Shown: piece by piece, positions 32,998-42,596 of the stretch
Layout: each line of letters begins with the position of its first letter
How positions within the stretch are numbered: position 1 is the stretch's first letter
Source: JADLBR01 sp020847615
GTDB lineage: Bacteria; Verrucomicrobiota; Verrucomicrobiia; JADLBR01
Length of the DNA stretch: 64,000 nucleotides
Assembly: GCA_026646655.1 (NCBI GenBank)
Contig: JAPKHT010000007.1
Span: 1-64,000 of the forward strand
Direction of reading: 5' to 3'
Translations under genes and position numbers: made by a program
The notes under the pieces: model-generated
The model's database searches: none
The model's input: only the letters and a program-made list of their open reading frames with translations
Told to the model about the DNA's origin: nothing

Positions 32998-34520
32998 GCC
33001 CGGGCATCCCAATCCGGCGGGCTCGCCCCGCCCCCGGCCTCGCGCGCGATCGCCGGCGGAAGACCGGGGGGCTGGCCGGACTTGCGGAGACCCACCTCCA
33101 AGAATCCCGTAAAGGTGAGAAGTGGGTACAGGTCGGCCTCGAGGCCGTTTCCCGTGAAGGCCGTGAAGAAGAGCAGGGAGGCGGTCTTCATGACGAGGAA
33201 GCGGAGGGCGGGGGGCTGGGGTCCACTGTTGAGGGCGCGGAGGCCCCGCATCACCACGATGAAGCAGCCGACGTTGGTCGCGATCCAGAAGATCGTGCCG
33301 ATGATGCCGGTCGCGTCCAGCGCGCTGACCAGCCCGCTGTGCCACATCCGCATCTCGACGAACGGCCCAATCCCGTAGTAGAGGGGGTTGAAGCTCAATC
33401 GTCCCATCTCATCCATCTTGAAGCCCAGGCCGCGCCCGAACCACGGCTGGGCGGGGAACTCCCATTTGAAGAAGTACGCCCAGAGTTCGGCGCGCCAATC
33501 GACGGTGCTTCCGGCCTGCCATTTGACCTCGGGGTCCCAGTCGCCCGGCAAGAAACTGATGGGGCGCTGCATGAAGCGCGGCAACTCGTACAGGTGCGAG
33601 TGGCCGGCCGCGACCAGCAGCACCACGACCACCAGGATTGCGGCCGGGATAAACGCGCGCCACCTGAGATCCAGGAGGCTGAAGAGCGCGAGGATCAGGC
33701 CGTACAGCATGAGGTACGACCGGAAGCCGCCGGCGAACATGCACCCGAGGCTGAAGATGCCCAGCGGCACCGTCCACCAGCAGTCCCGGTTCCAGAACGC
33801 ATTCACGCGGCGATAGCTCAGCATGACCAGCAGGATGGCTATGCCCAGGTCGCGCAGGCCCCCGATCCGGATCAATTCACCTTGGCCGAGGTAGGCCCCC
33901 GCCGCGTCCCAGGTGAATTGGCTGTAGAGGGCGTATACGCGGCCCGTGAGATTGGGTTTCAGGAACAGGAGCACATCGATGCCCCCGACGATGACGGCGG
34001 GCACGAGGGCGCAGATGGCAAAGGGCCGAAGATCGCGGAGGTCGAGGTTGGCGCTCGCGAGGATCAGGTAGGCCGCCAGGCCGAGGTAGCAGTCGAGATA
34101 GAAGCGGGCGCCGACCGATTCGGCGCCGAGGACGCGGGCGCCGGTGCCCTGCGCGAAGAAGTGAAACGTCAGGATGGCCAGGAGGCCGGCGGCGGGGAAA
34201 ACGATCCAGGGGCTCCCGAACCGCGGCGCCATCTTCTTGAGCATGATCTGGAGCGTGACCTGCGGGACGAGCATGGCCATGGACAGCTCGAAGGGCGTCG
34301 GGCCGAAGGGCACGGAGAACAGGCGGCCGGTGAGAGGGATCGACGTGAGGAGCGCGATGATCGTCCTGCGGATGCTCAGGAGGAACCAGACCGCGGTCGC
34401 GATCATCGCGGTCATGATCGGCGGGCCGGTGTTGCCCTCGCCAATGGCCTGGCCGAACCAGAAGGCCATGGCGAGTCCGCCTATGGCCACGAGGATGGAT
34501 CTGATCCGGAGGAAGTGCAT
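32994..34520 (-). CDS. Wzy/O-antigen ligase-like polysaccharide polymerase
   Basis: A 508-residue inner-membrane protein with about 11-12 helices and one long periplasmic loop (about residues 300-390, rich in Trp and Pro, including SFLPGDWDPEVKWQAGSTVD and FGRGLGFKMDEMG). This topology, with no catalytic motif conserved across the group, is what Wzy polymerases and WaaL-like ligases show. It belongs to the middle of the sugar operon with a flippase gene downstream in order of function. Whether it polymerises or ligates cannot be told. Confidence 0.75.
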   Translation of the reverse strand: MHFLRIRSILVAIGGLAMAFWFGQAIGEGNTGPPIMTAMIATAVWFLLSIRRTIIALLTSIPLTGRLFSVPFGPTPFELSMAMLVPQVTLQIMLKKMAPRFGSPWIVFPAAGLLAILTFHFFAQGTGARVLGAESVGARFYLDCYLGLAAYLILASANLDLRDLRPFAICALVPAVIVGGIDVLLFLKPNLTGRVYALYSQFTWDAAGAYLGQGELIRIGGLRDLGIAILLVMLSYRRVNAFWNRDCWWTVPLGIFSLGCMFAGGFRSYLMLYGLILALFSLLDLRWRAFIPAAILVVVVLLVAAGHSHLYELPRFMQRPISFLPGDWDPEVKWQAGSTVDWRAELWAYFFKWEFPAQPWFGRGLGFKMDEMGRLSFNPLYYGIGPFVEMRMWHSGLVSALDATGIIGTIFWIATNVGCFIVVMRGLRALNSGPQPPALRFLVMKTASLLFFTAFTGNGLEADLYPLLTFTGFLEVGLRKSGQPPGLPPAIAREAGGGASPPDWDARA

Positions 34521-34534
34521 GTCTTGGCCGTGCC

Positions 34535-35653
34535 TCAGGCGGGGTCATTCCAGAGGGAACGCAGCGCGCGGGCGACGTCGTCGGGCCGGACGCCGGTGAT
34601 GCATTCCACGGCGGGCCGCGTGCATTTCCAGTCGCACCCGTAGCAGGGGAGGGGGTTTGAGAGCCAGGTCTGGCGAGGGGAACGCGACCACGGGGCCAGG
34701 AGCCCGAAGTGTCCCCCGCCGAGGAGCACCACGGTGTCCTTTCCCATGGCCGTGGCCAGGTGCGCGCCGCCAGATTCCATCGTGAGGATGAGCTTGGCTG
34801 AAGCGACGGCGGCCGCATAGTCCCGAAACGAGGGGGTCGGAGCCAGCGCCACGTCCCTGACGCCAGAGGCCGCCAATCGGGCGGCCAGTGCCCGGGCGCG
34901 CTCCTGTTCGGCGGGTGATCCGGCGATGCGGATGGGCATCTCGGCCCCGGATTGCGCCGCCCGCAGCGCCGGCGCGAGCAGCTCGGCGGGATACTCGCGG
35001 ATGGGGTCGCTGGCGAAAGGGCAGAGCAGCAGGTGCCGCGCCGTGGTCCCCGCGGCATCGACGTGGGGCAGGATCTCGGAGGGCGGTATCTCGCTGCCGC
35101 ACGCCGCCGCGACGACGCGCCGGTGGGCCTCCAGTTCCCTGGGGAGGTCGCCCGCGTAATCGGGATAGGGCGATGTCGCGTCAAACGCGCGCCCGCCGGC
35201 GCATGCCTCGATCGCGCCGTGGTCGGGGCGCGCATTCTCGCATCCCGCCGACCAGTCGGCCTCTATCGCCCGAAGCAACAGGTCCTGGGTTGCCGACCGG
35301 TGGTGCTGGAGGCACACGAGGCGTTCGAATCGGAGCCCGAGGAGCGCGTCCGCGGACTTCCAGACCAGGGGCAGGCCCCGGACGATGCCGCGCTGCGTCA
35401 CGGTGATCCGGGGGAGGTCTGGGAAGAGTTCGGTTGCCGCGTGCGCGGCGACGTCGGATGTGATGAGGGTGGCGCCGCCCGCTGGAACGGAGCGAACGAG
35501 CCTCGCGATGGCCCCCTGCGCGAGCACGAGATCACCGACCCGGTCGGCCTTGAAGATGCCGAGGGGGAGCCTGCGCCTGGGGCGGTGCGTCGCCCTGATG
35601 CGCCACGCGATCGTGGCGGCGCAAGCGCGCTGGAGCCATGGGGGTGCCATCAT
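34535..35653 (-). CDS. Glycosyltransferase family 9 (heptosyltransferase-like) protein
   Basis: A 372-residue GT-B fold protein. LGIFKADRVGDLVLAQGAI near the N-terminus is the GT9 acceptor-side motif. The C-terminal half has ILTMESGGAHLATAMGKDTV followed by VLLGGGHFGLLAPW, the ADP-heptose-binding-like loop of the family. The end has a cysteine cluster LPCYGCDWKCTRPAVECITG seen in many GT9 proteins. The start is the first of two adjacent ATGs at 35653. The gene overlaps the methyltransferase upstream by 4 bases. Confidence 0.88.
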   Translation of the reverse strand: MMAPPWLQRACAATIAWRIRATHRPRRRLPLGIFKADRVGDLVLAQGAIARLVRSVPAGGATLITSDVAAHAATELFPDLPRITVTQRGIVRGLPLVWKSADALLGLRFERLVCLQHHRSATQDLLLRAIEADWSAGCENARPDHGAIEACAGGRAFDATSPYPDYAGDLPRELEAHRRVVAAACGSEIPPSEILPHVDAAGTTARHLLLCPFASDPIREYPAELLAPALRAAQSGAEMPIRIAGSPAEQERARALAARLAASGVRDVALAPTPSFRDYAAAVASAKLILTMESGGAHLATAMGKDTVVLLGGGHFGLLAPWSRSPRQTWLSNPLPCYGCDWKCTRPAVECITGVRPDDVARALRSLWNDPA

Positions 35654-36351
35654 TCCCTGGCGATGGCCTTGAGTTCCCAGCCCAGGATCACCGGGCTGGG
35701 GGCGTGGTAGGCGTTCGAGGTGACGCGATCCCAGAATCGCGTGTTGGCCCTGTAGGCCCAGAGCAGGCAACGCTTGATCCAGCGGGTCCCAGCCGGGGTG
35801 TCGGCCAACCCGTCGACATCGAGGAACTCGACGGAGGAAAATCCGGCCGCCCGCAGGACGTACAAGAGGCTGCCGGAGGTGAACATCGTCTGGTGCGTGA
35901 AGTCCTCGTACGCCCAGTAGCATCCGGTGCGTGACTGGGCGTTGGGCACGGCGAGGCAGAGAGCGCCGCCCGGCGAGAGCATCGAGCGGATGCTCTTGCA
36001 GGCCCCGATGATCTCGTCCTTCGGCAGGTGCTCCAGCACGTGGCTCATCAGGATGAAGGCGAAGCGTCCGGCGTGCTCTCGCGCGAAATCGTCCAGGTCG
36101 GCCACGGGCTCGGCGCGGAGGCCCGCATCGCGGCAGGTCTCTATCGCGGCCCGCGACACGTCGGCGCCCATGGCCCGCGTGTAGCCGGCGTGGAGCAACT
36201 GCCGGAGGTGTCGTCCGAGCCCGCACCCGAGGTCGAGGATGGGCGCCTGGCGGTCCGCCGGGAGCGCCCGCCGCAGCCAGGCCGGAAGCGCGCCGGGATT
36301 GCCCGCATCGGCGGAGACCCCGCGCAACTGGAAATAGTCGTCGAATTTCAC
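35650..36351 (-). CDS. Class I SAM-dependent methyltransferase 2 of the sugar locus
   Basis: A 233-residue protein with motif I ILDLGCGLGRHLRQLL and the later FAFILMSHVLEHLPKDEIIG typical of Methyltransf_11/23. The N-terminal KFDDYFQLRGVSADAGNPGA and the central FTHQTMFTSGSLLYVLRAAG are usual for glycan-locus methyltransferases. It starts with a GTG at 36351 that overlaps the TGA of the next upstream gene (GTGA, 36348-36351). No ATG gives a better N-terminus. Confidence 0.87.
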   Translation of the reverse strand: MKFDDYFQLRGVSADAGNPGALPAWLRRALPADRQAPILDLGCGLGRHLRQLLHAGYTRAMGADVSRAAIETCRDAGLRAEPVADLDDFAREHAGRFAFILMSHVLEHLPKDEIIGACKSIRSMLSPGGALCLAVPNAQSRTGCYWAYEDFTHQTMFTSGSLLYVLRAAGFSSVEFLDVDGLADTPAGTRWIKRCLLWAYRANTRFWDRVTSNAYHAPSPVILGWELKAIARE

Positions 36352-37127
36352 GGGCGGCCTTTGAGCTGGAGATGATCGGATTCGGTCAGGGGGCGACAGA
36401 GCAACCGGGTCCCGATGGGGTCGATGACCGCGGACGCGAGCAGCGCCAGTCGCAGCGCCATCGGATGGATGGGCCGCCGCGTGATCAGGTGCATGGAGCG
36501 GCCATCGGACAGGCAGCGCGCCCCGGAGCGACGGGCGAGGGCCTCGAGGGCGCCCCGCGTATAGAATGAGACGTGCTGGCCGTGGCCCCACCCGTAGTAC
36601 CACCACCTGTCGGGGGCCGGTGCGGGCGAGGGCAGGAGCAGGGTCGACAGGACGAGGACGTCGGTCTGGGCAAGCAACCGGCCCACGGCGGCGACAGGGT
36701 CCCGAACGTGTTCGGCGCACTCGAACCACGTGATGGCCTCGAATCGGGCGTCGGGCGACGGGGCCTCGAAGCCGCGCGCGAAGACGTTCGCCGCGTAGGG
36801 GTCGCGCCACCGGAAGTCGAAGCCGCGGTCCCGCATGAGGCGCACGAGGAGACCCGTGCCGCCGGCCTCGTCCAAGAAGGTGCCGCTTCGGTCGAGGCAC
36901 GCGAGGATGATCGATGAGGCCGCCTTGGCCGCGTCGATGTTTCGGCGCACGAGCCCCGTGTCCGACGCGTTGATGGCATCGCGATGGGCGGCCTCGAGCC
37001 AGTGGGGGTCCTCGACAAAGAGGAAGCCGCACGGGCCGCACTGGAGGCATCGGGCGTCATGCTCATTTCGGACCCGCGCGGTGAATGCCGGGTCGGCCCG
37101 CCCGCCACAGATCGGGCAGCACGTCAT
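36348..37127 (-). CDS. Zinc-ribbon-headed SAM methyltransferase 3 of the sugar locus
   Basis: A 259-residue protein. The first 36 residues hold a zinc ribbon with Cys3-Cys4, Cys7, and CLQCGPCGF (MTCCPICGG... CxxC), as in the Methyltransf_13-led C-methyltransferases of deoxysugar pathways. Residues 80-180 hold the SAM domain: FLDEAGGTGLLVRLMRDRGF and ITWFECAEHVRDPVAAVGRL. No Methyltransf_14-like C-terminal lobe is apparent. It might methylate a nucleotide sugar or glycan. Confidence 0.8.
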   Translation of the reverse strand: MTCCPICGGRADPAFTARVRNEHDARCLQCGPCGFLFVEDPHWLEAAHRDAINASDTGLVRRNIDAAKAASSIILACLDRSGTFLDEAGGTGLLVRLMRDRGFDFRWRDPYAANVFARGFEAPSPDARFEAITWFECAEHVRDPVAAVGRLLAQTDVLVLSTLLLPSPAPAPDRWWYYGWGHGQHVSFYTRGALEALARRSGARCLSDGRSMHLITRRPIHPMALRLALLASAVIDPIGTRLLCRPLTESDHLQLKGRP

Positions 37128-38260
37128 GAACCCATTGCCCCTTTCAGGAGATGATTCAGCGCCCCGGTCAGTGGCCGACGGCCGGTCTTGGCGTCCGGCC
37201 GAATGGACTCGCGCATGAGCCGCGCCCGATCGATCCGCGACCGTGGCACCAGCAATCGGGCGGCGAGGGCATAGCGTCGTGAGATGCCGCTGGCCAGATC
37301 GGTTGGATCGGACAGGGGATGGGGCAAGCAGCGGGCCAGGCCGAGCGAGCGGGCGCGCCGATGTGCCAGGAAGAAGCGGGAGGCATCGGCCTGGAAGTGA
37401 ACAAATGGGACGCGGCGCCCGCCCAGGGCGATGCCGTCGGGCGCGTCTTCAAACTCGGCGTCCACAGTCCCCGCGCTCATGCGATGCCACGCCCCCAAGC
37501 ATAGCGGGTTCTGCATGTAGTAAAAGCGGTTACCTCGCGCCGTGGCCCACGGGTCCTGGGGCAAGAGACCCTCGCCGATGAGGCATTCGATCAGGTCCTG
37601 GTCGCTTGCCGGCGGGATCCGGTACACCGATGCATTTCCCAGAACCGGATCCCGCGCCCGGTGGCGGGCGCGCGTTTCCCCGGTGACGCGGAAACCGGGC
37701 TCGCCGGTGTCGCGCAATGCCCGGAGGCCGCTCTCGTAGGCATCGAACCAACGCGGGTCGGCGATCGAGGCAAACGCCGGGCAGCCCTGCAGGACAAAGG
37801 TCTTTCCCGCGGTGTCCCGGGCGAGCTCGTCGAGGCCGGCATAGAAGAGCATGTCCGAATCCACGTGCCAGATCTGCCCGAAGGGCGCGCCCCCCGCCAG
37901 GCGCCTGAGCACCGGCCATCGAAGCAGGCAGGCGGCCTCGAAGGGCGAGAACCGCCGGGCGATGTCGGCATACTCTTCGGATGCCTCGCGGAAGAGCGAG
38001 CGCGCGTCACTGACCCGGGCACCGGCCCCGGTGGCGCGCCGCTCCAGGATGCCGCATTGGCGGTCCGACGCAGCCAGCACCGCGATGGTGAGGCCCCGCC
38101 CCGACCCGCGGTGGGCGAGGGAATCCAGCATCGCGAGGGTCACATCCGTGGCGGACCCGGAAACGCCGTCGGGCTCCCAGTGCAGCGTGTGGAATCGGGG
38201 GGGATCAGCGGCGCGTGCCGGTGCGGGGGCGAAGCGCTCTGGCCCACTCTCGGTTCTCAC
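37124..38260 (-). CDS. Putative GT-A-type glycosyltransferase, unclassified
   Basis: A 378-residue protein with no family I can name. The strongest clue is FGQIWHVDSDMLFYAGLDEL, with an Asp-x-Asp motif (DSD) at the end of a predicted strand, as in GT-A transferases that bind a metal and a nucleotide sugar. GKTFVLQGCPAFASIADPRW follows. The N-terminal domain (RGLTIAVLAASDRQCGILER) could be a Rossmann-like strand pair. It is part of a run of four genes joined by ATGA or GTGA overlaps, so co-expression with the methyltransferases is very likely. No membrane helix. Confidence 0.6.
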   Translation of the reverse strand: MRTESGPERFAPAPARAADPPRFHTLHWEPDGVSGSATDVTLAMLDSLAHRGSGRGLTIAVLAASDRQCGILERRATGAGARVSDARSLFREASEEYADIARRFSPFEAACLLRWPVLRRLAGGAPFGQIWHVDSDMLFYAGLDELARDTAGKTFVLQGCPAFASIADPRWFDAYESGLRALRDTGEPGFRVTGETRARHRARDPVLGNASVYRIPPASDQDLIECLIGEGLLPQDPWATARGNRFYYMQNPLCLGAWHRMSAGTVDAEFEDAPDGIALGGRRVPFVHFQADASRFFLAHRRARSLGLARCLPHPLSDPTDLASGISRRYALAARLLVPRSRIDRARLMRESIRPDAKTGRRPLTGALNHLLKGAMGS

Positions 38261-39138
38261 GTCGTTTTCCTGGTGCCGGCGTAGAACAGCTCATGCCAGT
38301 CGAGGTGCTCGCCTGCGTCGGTGCGGGTGGAGTGCCTCGGGACGACTCGGGAGAAGAGCTCATCGAAATTGGATTGGAGAAAATCGAGGAGCACCCGGCG
38401 GTCGACCTTCAGCGGATGGGCGGCGTCATATTGGCGGGCCAGCGAATCGGCCATCGGGGCCGCGTCGTACAGGGCGTCCATGAATACGAACGCGGCGCCC
38501 GGCTCGCACGCCGCCAGGATGTTGCCGAAAACGCGCCTCCCGTCGAAGCAGTGCTCGAGAACATTGATCATGACGACGAGATCGAATCGCGAGCTGGGAG
38601 CGTAGGTCTCGATGGGCGCGGGCTCGAGTGCGGCGACTGGGATGCACCGCCCCATGGCGCGCTGGGCCGCCCGATAGCACCTCGGAAGGAGTTTTCGGGC
38701 AATGCGGCCGGCGACGCCGGTCGGCCCGAGGTCGAGCATGCGCTCGTCGTAATAGCAGTAGGGGTGCGAGAGATAGGACCGGACCAGCGGATCCAGGAGC
38801 GTGCACCGTCCGATCTTGCACGTGCGGCCGATGAGGCGGAGGTTCGTGAAGGGGCCGCAGCCGATCTCGAGCGCGTGTCGAAAACTGCGCCCGCGGAGCG
38901 CCTCGAAGGAACGAAACGAGAGGAGGTGCTGGCGGTTGCGGTCGTCTTGGGCCCCGATGCCGCGCCGCATCCAGTGGGCTTGCTCCGCGCGCTGGGCCAG
39001 CGCCCAGCGCTCCGGGGAGACCGCGACCACGCCGCTGGCCGGGTCCAGGAACGGGAGGTCGTTGCGCTCGGCCAGGTGTCGCTGGGCCTCGGCGCCCTCG
39101 AGGACCCTGATGTCCTCATCGATAAAGATGTGTCTCAT
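38257..39138 (-). CDS. Class I SAM-dependent methyltransferase 4 of the sugar locus
   Basis: A 293-residue protein with SAM motif I HALEIGCGPFTNLRLIG and the later DLVVMINVLEHCFDGRRVF. The N-terminal 80 residues (FIDEDIRVLEGAEAQRHLAE and a Trp/Arg-rich segment) are unusual and may bind the acceptor. The C-terminal HPLKVDRRVLLDFLQSNFDE is typical of the group. ATG 39138 follows an intergenic gap of 30 bases from the flippase gene. Its stop overlaps the next ATG. Confidence 0.82.
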   Translation of the reverse strand: MRHIFIDEDIRVLEGAEAQRHLAERNDLPFLDPASGVVAVSPERWALAQRAEQAHWMRRGIGAQDDRNRQHLLSFRSFEALRGRSFRHALEIGCGPFTNLRLIGRTCKIGRCTLLDPLVRSYLSHPYCYYDERMLDLGPTGVAGRIARKLLPRCYRAAQRAMGRCIPVAALEPAPIETYAPSSRFDLVVMINVLEHCFDGRRVFGNILAACEPGAAFVFMDALYDAAPMADSLARQYDAAHPLKVDRRVLLDFLQSNFDELFSRVVPRHSTRTDAGEHLDWHELFYAGTRKTT

Positions 39139-39168
39139 TTCACTGTGGGGAACCGTCGGCGGATGTGC

Positions 39169-40503
39169 CTACGCGTCGGTCCTGGCGGCGGGTCGGACGA
39201 ATTGCCTGAGGCGGACGAATCCCGGGACGACCACGAAAGCGGCATGCGCGACGACGTATGCCCCCAGGATCCCCGCGGCCCCGAACCTGGCGCCGACGAG
39301 CGGCCAAATGATGACCGCGGCCAGCATGGCCGGGACCGCCTGATAGACCTGGAAGCGCATCCATCCGAGGCCATGGTAAAACATGGCGAGGCACCCTGCA
39401 ATGCAGTTGGTCACCGCCCATATGGCGAACCAGAGCCGGAGCGCGGGAGAGGGCAGGACGGTCTCGTGCAGCCAGACCGCGATGAGTTTGTCCGAGAGGC
39501 CCAGGAGGACCAGCGACGCGATCGCGGAGGCGGATGCGGTGAACGCGAGGGACCACGCGAGCGTCTTTTTTGTCCAGCGGGTGTCGCCGCGGACGCAGGC
39601 ATCGCGGTAGGCGGGCCACAGCGGGGTCAGCATGAGCGAGAAGAACTGTGGGAGGAGGCCGAAGAGGCGGAATCCGACGGCGTATTCGGCGGCCGCGCGT
39701 GGGCCCGCGTAGTGAGAGATGACGGCGCCGTGCGTCTGGAACGACACGACGTATGCCATCGTCAGGATAAAGAATCCGGCGGAGAGCCGGATGAGGCGGG
39801 GCGCGGTCCGGGCCATCGCCGCGCGGTCCAGCTGGATCAGCCATGGTTTTTCCCGGATCAGGAGGAGCGCGTTGAGCGACGGCGGCAGCAGGCCGAAGCC
39901 GATGGTCCAAGCGATCGTTGCCACGATATCGGCCCCCGCCCGCTTCGCGATGGCCAGTCCGAGAAGTGCCGCCAGTGCGCCGCTGGCCTCCCAGAGGCTA
40001 TTTCGGTAGCCCTCCTGACAGGCTATCCGACTTCGGGCGAAGAGGCCGGTGATGAGCGTCAGGGCCCCTCCGATGGCCAAGACCCGGAAGACGGCGGCCG
40101 CCTTCGCCGTATCGCGGGCATCGAGCGATAGCACCGCGGACCACGGGACCAGGCCCGAGGCAACGCAGCATACCGCCGCCACGACGGTCGTGAAGCAGGC
40201 GACGGCGACCAGGGCCGAGGTGAAGTGGATCCCTGCCTGCCGCCTGTCATCGCGTCCGAGCGCCTCGGCGATGAGGCTTGTCAGGCTCGAGGAGAGGCCC
40301 AGGTCCGCGAGGAATACGAACGAGGAGATGGAGACGATGGCCATCCACATGCCATACTGGCCGACGCCCAGATGGCCGATGGCCAAAGGCACCTGGGCCA
40401 GCAGGGCGGCGGCCTGTACGGCGCGGGCGGCGAGCCCCGCCCCGAAGGTCATGATCACGCGGTTCGCGCGGTCATCCACCAACCATGGCAGGCGAGTTTT
40501 CAA
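39169..40503 (-). CDS. Wzx-like polysaccharide flippase
   Basis: A 444-residue membrane protein with about 12 helices, of the MATE/PST polysaccharide exporter group. The N-terminus LKTRLPWLVDDRANRVIMTF, with an Arg/Asn pair before the first helix, and VPLAIGHLGVGQYGMWMAIV are typical. I took a TTG at 40503 as the start, because the later ATG at 40452 would remove the conserved basic N-terminus. It probably flips the lipid-linked repeat units across the inner membrane for the Wzy-like protein. Confidence 0.85.
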   Translation of the reverse strand: MKTRLPWLVDDRANRVIMTFGAGLAARAVQAAALLAQVPLAIGHLGVGQYGMWMAIVSISSFVFLADLGLSSSLTSLIAEALGRDDRRQAGIHFTSALVAVACFTTVVAAVCCVASGLVPWSAVLSLDARDTAKAAAVFRVLAIGGALTLITGLFARSRIACQEGYRNSLWEASGALAALLGLAIAKRAGADIVATIAWTIGFGLLPPSLNALLLIREKPWLIQLDRAAMARTAPRLIRLSAGFFILTMAYVVSFQTHGAVISHYAGPRAAAEYAVGFRLFGLLPQFFSLMLTPLWPAYRDACVRGDTRWTKKTLAWSLAFTASASAIASLVLLGLSDKLIAVWLHETVLPSPALRLWFAIWAVTNCIAGCLAMFYHGLGWMRFQVYQAVPAMLAAVIIWPLVGARFGAAGILGAYVVAHAAFVVVPGFVRLRQFVRPAARTDA

Positions 40504-40526
40504 AGCGGCTGCGGGGCCAAGTGCGG

Positions 40527-41615
40527 CTATGGGTTCGGGGTCGCCGGTGGGGCGGTTCGGCCCGGCGGCTGTTGCGGGCCCGGCCGGGGACCGCCGTGAC
40601 CTGGCACGAGCAGGGGGAATACGGCGTCGGCCAGCGGCGCGACAATGGCCCTGTTGCCGCGGGCATCGAGGTGGACGGGATCGGCCTCGAGGTAGGGGGG
40701 TGGCGTCAGGGGGCGGAGGGCGTCGCGGGCATCGACGACGGGCACGCCCAGCGCGCGGGCGACATCGCCCTTGATGCGCAGGGTGCGCGGTGCCTCGGCG
40801 CCCCCCAGTTCGTCGAGCGTGGGAAGGAAGAGCAGGACGGGCCTGATGCCGTTGGATATGGCGATCTGGCAGAAGGCGGCGATCTCCTCGCGGAATCGGG
40901 CATCGGGGTCCGCCCTCTGCTGCTCTTTGAAAAGGCCGTCCTGCTCGGGCACGACGGGGATAAACTTGGTCCGGTGGCGCTCGTAGAACGAGCGGAGTCG
41001 CACCTCGATCAGCCAGTGGTAGAGGGCCGAGCGGCGGAGCAGGTTCTTGAGGCGCACGCGGCGCATGAAGGCGCGGGCGAATTCGGGGCTGGCGTGCTCG
41101 GAGAACTGGGTCCAGAGGTTGGCGCCCTCCAGGACGGCGACGTCGGGCCTGTAACGGAGGCCGTGTTCCTGGAGAAAGACCTTCATCTGCGCGAACGACC
41201 ACGCGTTGACGCCCGCGTTGATGACCTCGACGCGAGCCTCGTTGCCGAACCGGGCCTGCAGGGCTTCCTGCAAAAGGGCCGAGTAGGTCTCCCCATCGGA
41301 CAGGCCCCAGCCGAAGGTCCTGGAATCGCCCAGGGACAGGACCCGGATCGTGCCCGGTGGTTTCTCCTCCGCGAACTCAGGGCCGCGGGTGCCGCGGGAG
41401 TTGATGTGGACCGGCTTTCGGTCGACCTTGGTCAGGCAGTCCTGGTTGGGCGAGAGCCGCCAGAAGAGCTTGGGGTCGGGCTGGTAGATCTCGAGGCGCC
41501 CGTATCCCGCGCACCGGAGGATCAGTTCGATGGCCAGGAGCGCCGCCGCCGGCGAGCCGACACAGAGCAGGGCGTTGAGGGCCCAATGCGTTTTGTGGCG
41601 GCGGTGCTCGGGCAT
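40527..41615 (-). CDS. SGNH/GDSL hydrolase-family protein, membrane-anchored
   Basis: A 362-residue protein with an N-terminal membrane anchor (about residues 13-33) and an SGNH domain outside or in the periplasm. Block I is RVLSLGDSRTFGWGLSDGET (nucleophile Ser in GDS), block III-like Asn in VLEGANLWTQFS, and the C-terminal block V is ADPVHLDARGNRAI with the Asp-x-x-His pair. Such proteins add or remove O-acyl groups on glycans. It is likely the first gene of the 12-gene minus-strand cluster, 23 bases from the flippase. ATG 41615 was chosen. Confidence 0.82.
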   Translation of the reverse strand: MPEHRRHKTHWALNALLCVGSPAAALLAIELILRCAGYGRLEIYQPDPKLFWRLSPNQDCLTKVDRKPVHINSRGTRGPEFAEEKPPGTIRVLSLGDSRTFGWGLSDGETYSALLQEALQARFGNEARVEVINAGVNAWSFAQMKVFLQEHGLRYRPDVAVLEGANLWTQFSEHASPEFARAFMRRVRLKNLLRRSALYHWLIEVRLRSFYERHRTKFIPVVPEQDGLFKEQQRADPDARFREEIAAFCQIAISNGIRPVLLFLPTLDELGGAEAPRTLRIKGDVARALGVPVVDARDALRPLTPPPYLEADPVHLDARGNRAIVAPLADAVFPLLVPGHGGPRPGPQQPPGRTAPPATPNP

Positions 41616-41804
41616 GATGATCAAGTGAAAGGTCCCGGGCTCGTCCCGCGCTGGCGTCCGGCGGGACGGGGGCCGCCGCGCGTCAGGCCGGGTCCTTTTT
41701 CCAAGAATGCTGACACGCGGGGGACGAGAGGGCAAGGTGTAAGGCGCGATGGTCTTGCAAACGGACCTCGCGCCGATACCCTGTGGGCCGTCATTGGATC
41801 GCAC

Positions 41805-42596
41805 GTGCCGCCGGTTCGCACAAAGAGTCTCGGGGAATTGGTCGCCCATACCAGGGGGCTGCCCGAGGGGTCATTTTTCTTGGAGCACTCGCGCGATAAA
41901 GAGATCCAGTACATCGAGCGCAGCTACTTGCGCTGGCGGGATATCCTGAAGATCCTCGAGGCGCGGCTGCCGAATTCGCGGGAGCTCTCCTGCCTGGACG
42001 TGGGCTGCTCCCCTTTCACTTTCTGGCTGAAGGACTACTTCCGTCAGGTCAGCGCGCTGGATCTCAGCGGAGCATTCCGCGGGCGCTGCGAGGCCATGGG
42101 CATCGCGCTTCACGCCGGGGGCGTCACGTCGGACGAGGCGTTCGCCGGAATGCCGGAGGTGGACTGCGTGATCTGTCTTGAGGTGTTGGAACACCTGCAC
42201 GCCAATCCGGTCAAGGTGCTGGCGCGGCTGCGCTCGGCGCTCCGGGGCGGGGGCCCGCTGATCCTGTCGACCCCCAACATGATGTGCTTCGCCAACCGGG
42301 GCCTGATGCTCCTGAATCGGAAACTGCGGCATTTCGCCTATCCGCCGTTCAGTTTTGATGACGAGGTGCACGGCTACGGCCATGACCGCGTCTACATGCC
42401 CGCGGAACTCAAGGAATATTTCGCCGCCGCGGGTTTCGAGCGGGTGGAGACCCTGTACCAGCCCCATGTCTTTGGCGTGTCGCATCACCCGGGGCGCATG
42501 CGGCGCCTGTGGGCATGGATGGTGATCTATCTCAAGCGGGCCATTCCCTCTTTTCGGGATGGCCTGGTGATGGTCGGCTGGAAAGGCCGGGAGTGA
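41805..42596 (+). CDS. Class I SAM-dependent methyltransferase 5 of the sugar locus
   Basis: A 263-residue protein with motif I LSCLDVGCSPFTFWLKDYF and motif IV DCVICLEVLEHLHANPVKVL, then LRGGGPLILSTPNMMCFANR. The C-terminus FAAAGFERVETLYQP is typical. The frame continues open far upstream, antisense to the SGNH gene, which I regard as spurious; GTG 41805 gives a protein of normal family size, and the start is uncertain. Its 3' end overlaps the 3' end of the mutase gene on the other strand by 65 bases. Confidence 0.83.
   Translation: MPPVRTKSLGELVAHTRGLPEGSFFLEHSRDKEIQYIERSYLRWRDILKILEARLPNSRELSCLDVGCSPFTFWLKDYFRQVSALDLSGAFRGRCEAMGIALHAGGVTSDEAFAGMPEVDCVICLEVLEHLHANPVKVLARLRSALRGGGPLILSTPNMMCFANRGLMLLNRKLRHFAYPPFSFDDEVHGYGHDRVYMPAELKEYFAAAGFERVETLYQPHVFGVSHHPGRMRRLWAWMVIYLKRAIPSFRDGLVMVGWKGRE

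Noticed and set aside
40485..41804. Upstream extension of the plus-strand methyltransferase frame
   Set aside because: It would be antisense to the whole SGNH hydrolase gene and triple the size of the methyltransferase, with no domain in the extension.
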